Source of the DNA: JASLCR01 sp964407405 | GTDB taxonomy: Bacteria > Patescibacteriota > Saccharimonadia > Saccharimonadales > Saccharimonadaceae | Length of the DNA: 48,810 nt | Direction of reading: 5' to 3' | Assembly (NCBI GenBank): GCA_964407405.1 | Contig: CAYOVH010000006.1 | Coordinates: 1 to 48,810, forward strand | In this document: positions 48,754 through 48,810 of the stretch, one piece after another | Position numbering within the stretch: the stretch's first letter is position 1 | Layout: every line of letters begins with the position of its first letter | The notes under the pieces: generated by a model | Told to the model about the DNA's origin: nothing | What the model saw: only the letters and a program-made list of their open reading frames with translations | The model's database searches: none | Made by a program: the position numbers and the translations under genes

Positions 48754-48810
48754 CTAAAACCTCGGCGGCAACTCATCAATGTCGTCAGTTGTGGCAATGG
48801 GTTGGCCTAG
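48754..48810 (-). CDS. 3' end of an unknown protein, cut by window edge
   Basis: The minus frame is open from the window edge to TAG at 48754, giving an end with ATTDDIDELPPRF. The acidic, Pro-containing tail reads like a real C terminus, but 18 residues are too few to be sure. Confidence 0.4.
   Translation of the reverse strand, partial: LGQPIATTDDIDELPPRF

Overview
The window looks like part of a Candidatus Saccharibacteria (TM7, Patescibacteria/CPR) chromosome of medium GC with the standard bacterial code (TGA is used as stop in clpP, the sortase and the Asp-box protein). The grounds are the sequence style of the ribosomal proteins, RpoB/RpoC and EF-Tu, the absence of rpmD (L30) from the spc cluster (a CPR hallmark), type IV pilin-like and sortase-anchored surface proteins, and the compact, mostly single-strand layout. 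This assignment is inference; there is no rRNA gene in the window.

Layout. 1-1.1 kb: the start of an unknown gene and a minor pilin fused to a DUF1566-type domain. 1.1-5.3 kb (minus): infA-rpmJ-rpsM-rpsK-rpsD-rpoA-rplQ-rplM-rpsI, with two promoters in front of infA. 5.35-5.8 kb: no convincing protein, but a dense set of stems with its own promoter, a candidate structured RNA of about 430 nt. 5.8-8.3 kb: sortase, secY and a small ribbon-helix-helix protein, in the place where adk and map usually lie. 8.3-17.3 kb (minus): the S10-spc cluster rplC-rplD-rplW-rplB-rpsS-rplV-rpsC-rplP-rpmC-rpsQ-rplN-rplX-rplE-rpsN-rpsH-(34-aa membrane peptide)-rplF-rplR-rpsE-rplO, with a consensus promoter. 17.3-19.1 kb: VanY-type carboxypeptidase and two small membrane proteins. 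19.1-29.7 kb: a dispersed str operon (rpsJ, tuf, fusA, rpsG and rpsL in four transcription units) interleaved with a sugar transferase, NDH-2, a 688-aa unknown and a 7-TM protein. 29.7-37.2 kb: rpoB-rpoC. 37.2-41.4 kb: clpP under a perfect CIRCE operator, a 42-aa membrane peptide, tig, hisS and an unknown. 41.4-48.8 kb: TrmH-family methyltransferase, an Asp-box/choice-of-anchor surface protein with a sortase-like signal, a VOC protein, small membrane proteins, a FAD-linked oxidase bracketed by two inverted tRNA-Leu genes, and a membrane-anchored hypothetical pair.

Themes. (1) Many single genes have a -10 box only about 5-8 nt before the chosen ATG, so they are probably transcribed as leaderless mRNAs, whereas genes inside the ribosomal operons carry Shine-Dalgarno sites. 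(2) Proteins that bind zinc in many bacteria (L36, S4, S14, both zinc sites of RNA polymerase beta') all lack the cysteines. (3) Three tiny ORFs (34, 42 and 41 codons) sit in core operons and are easily missed by gene callers.
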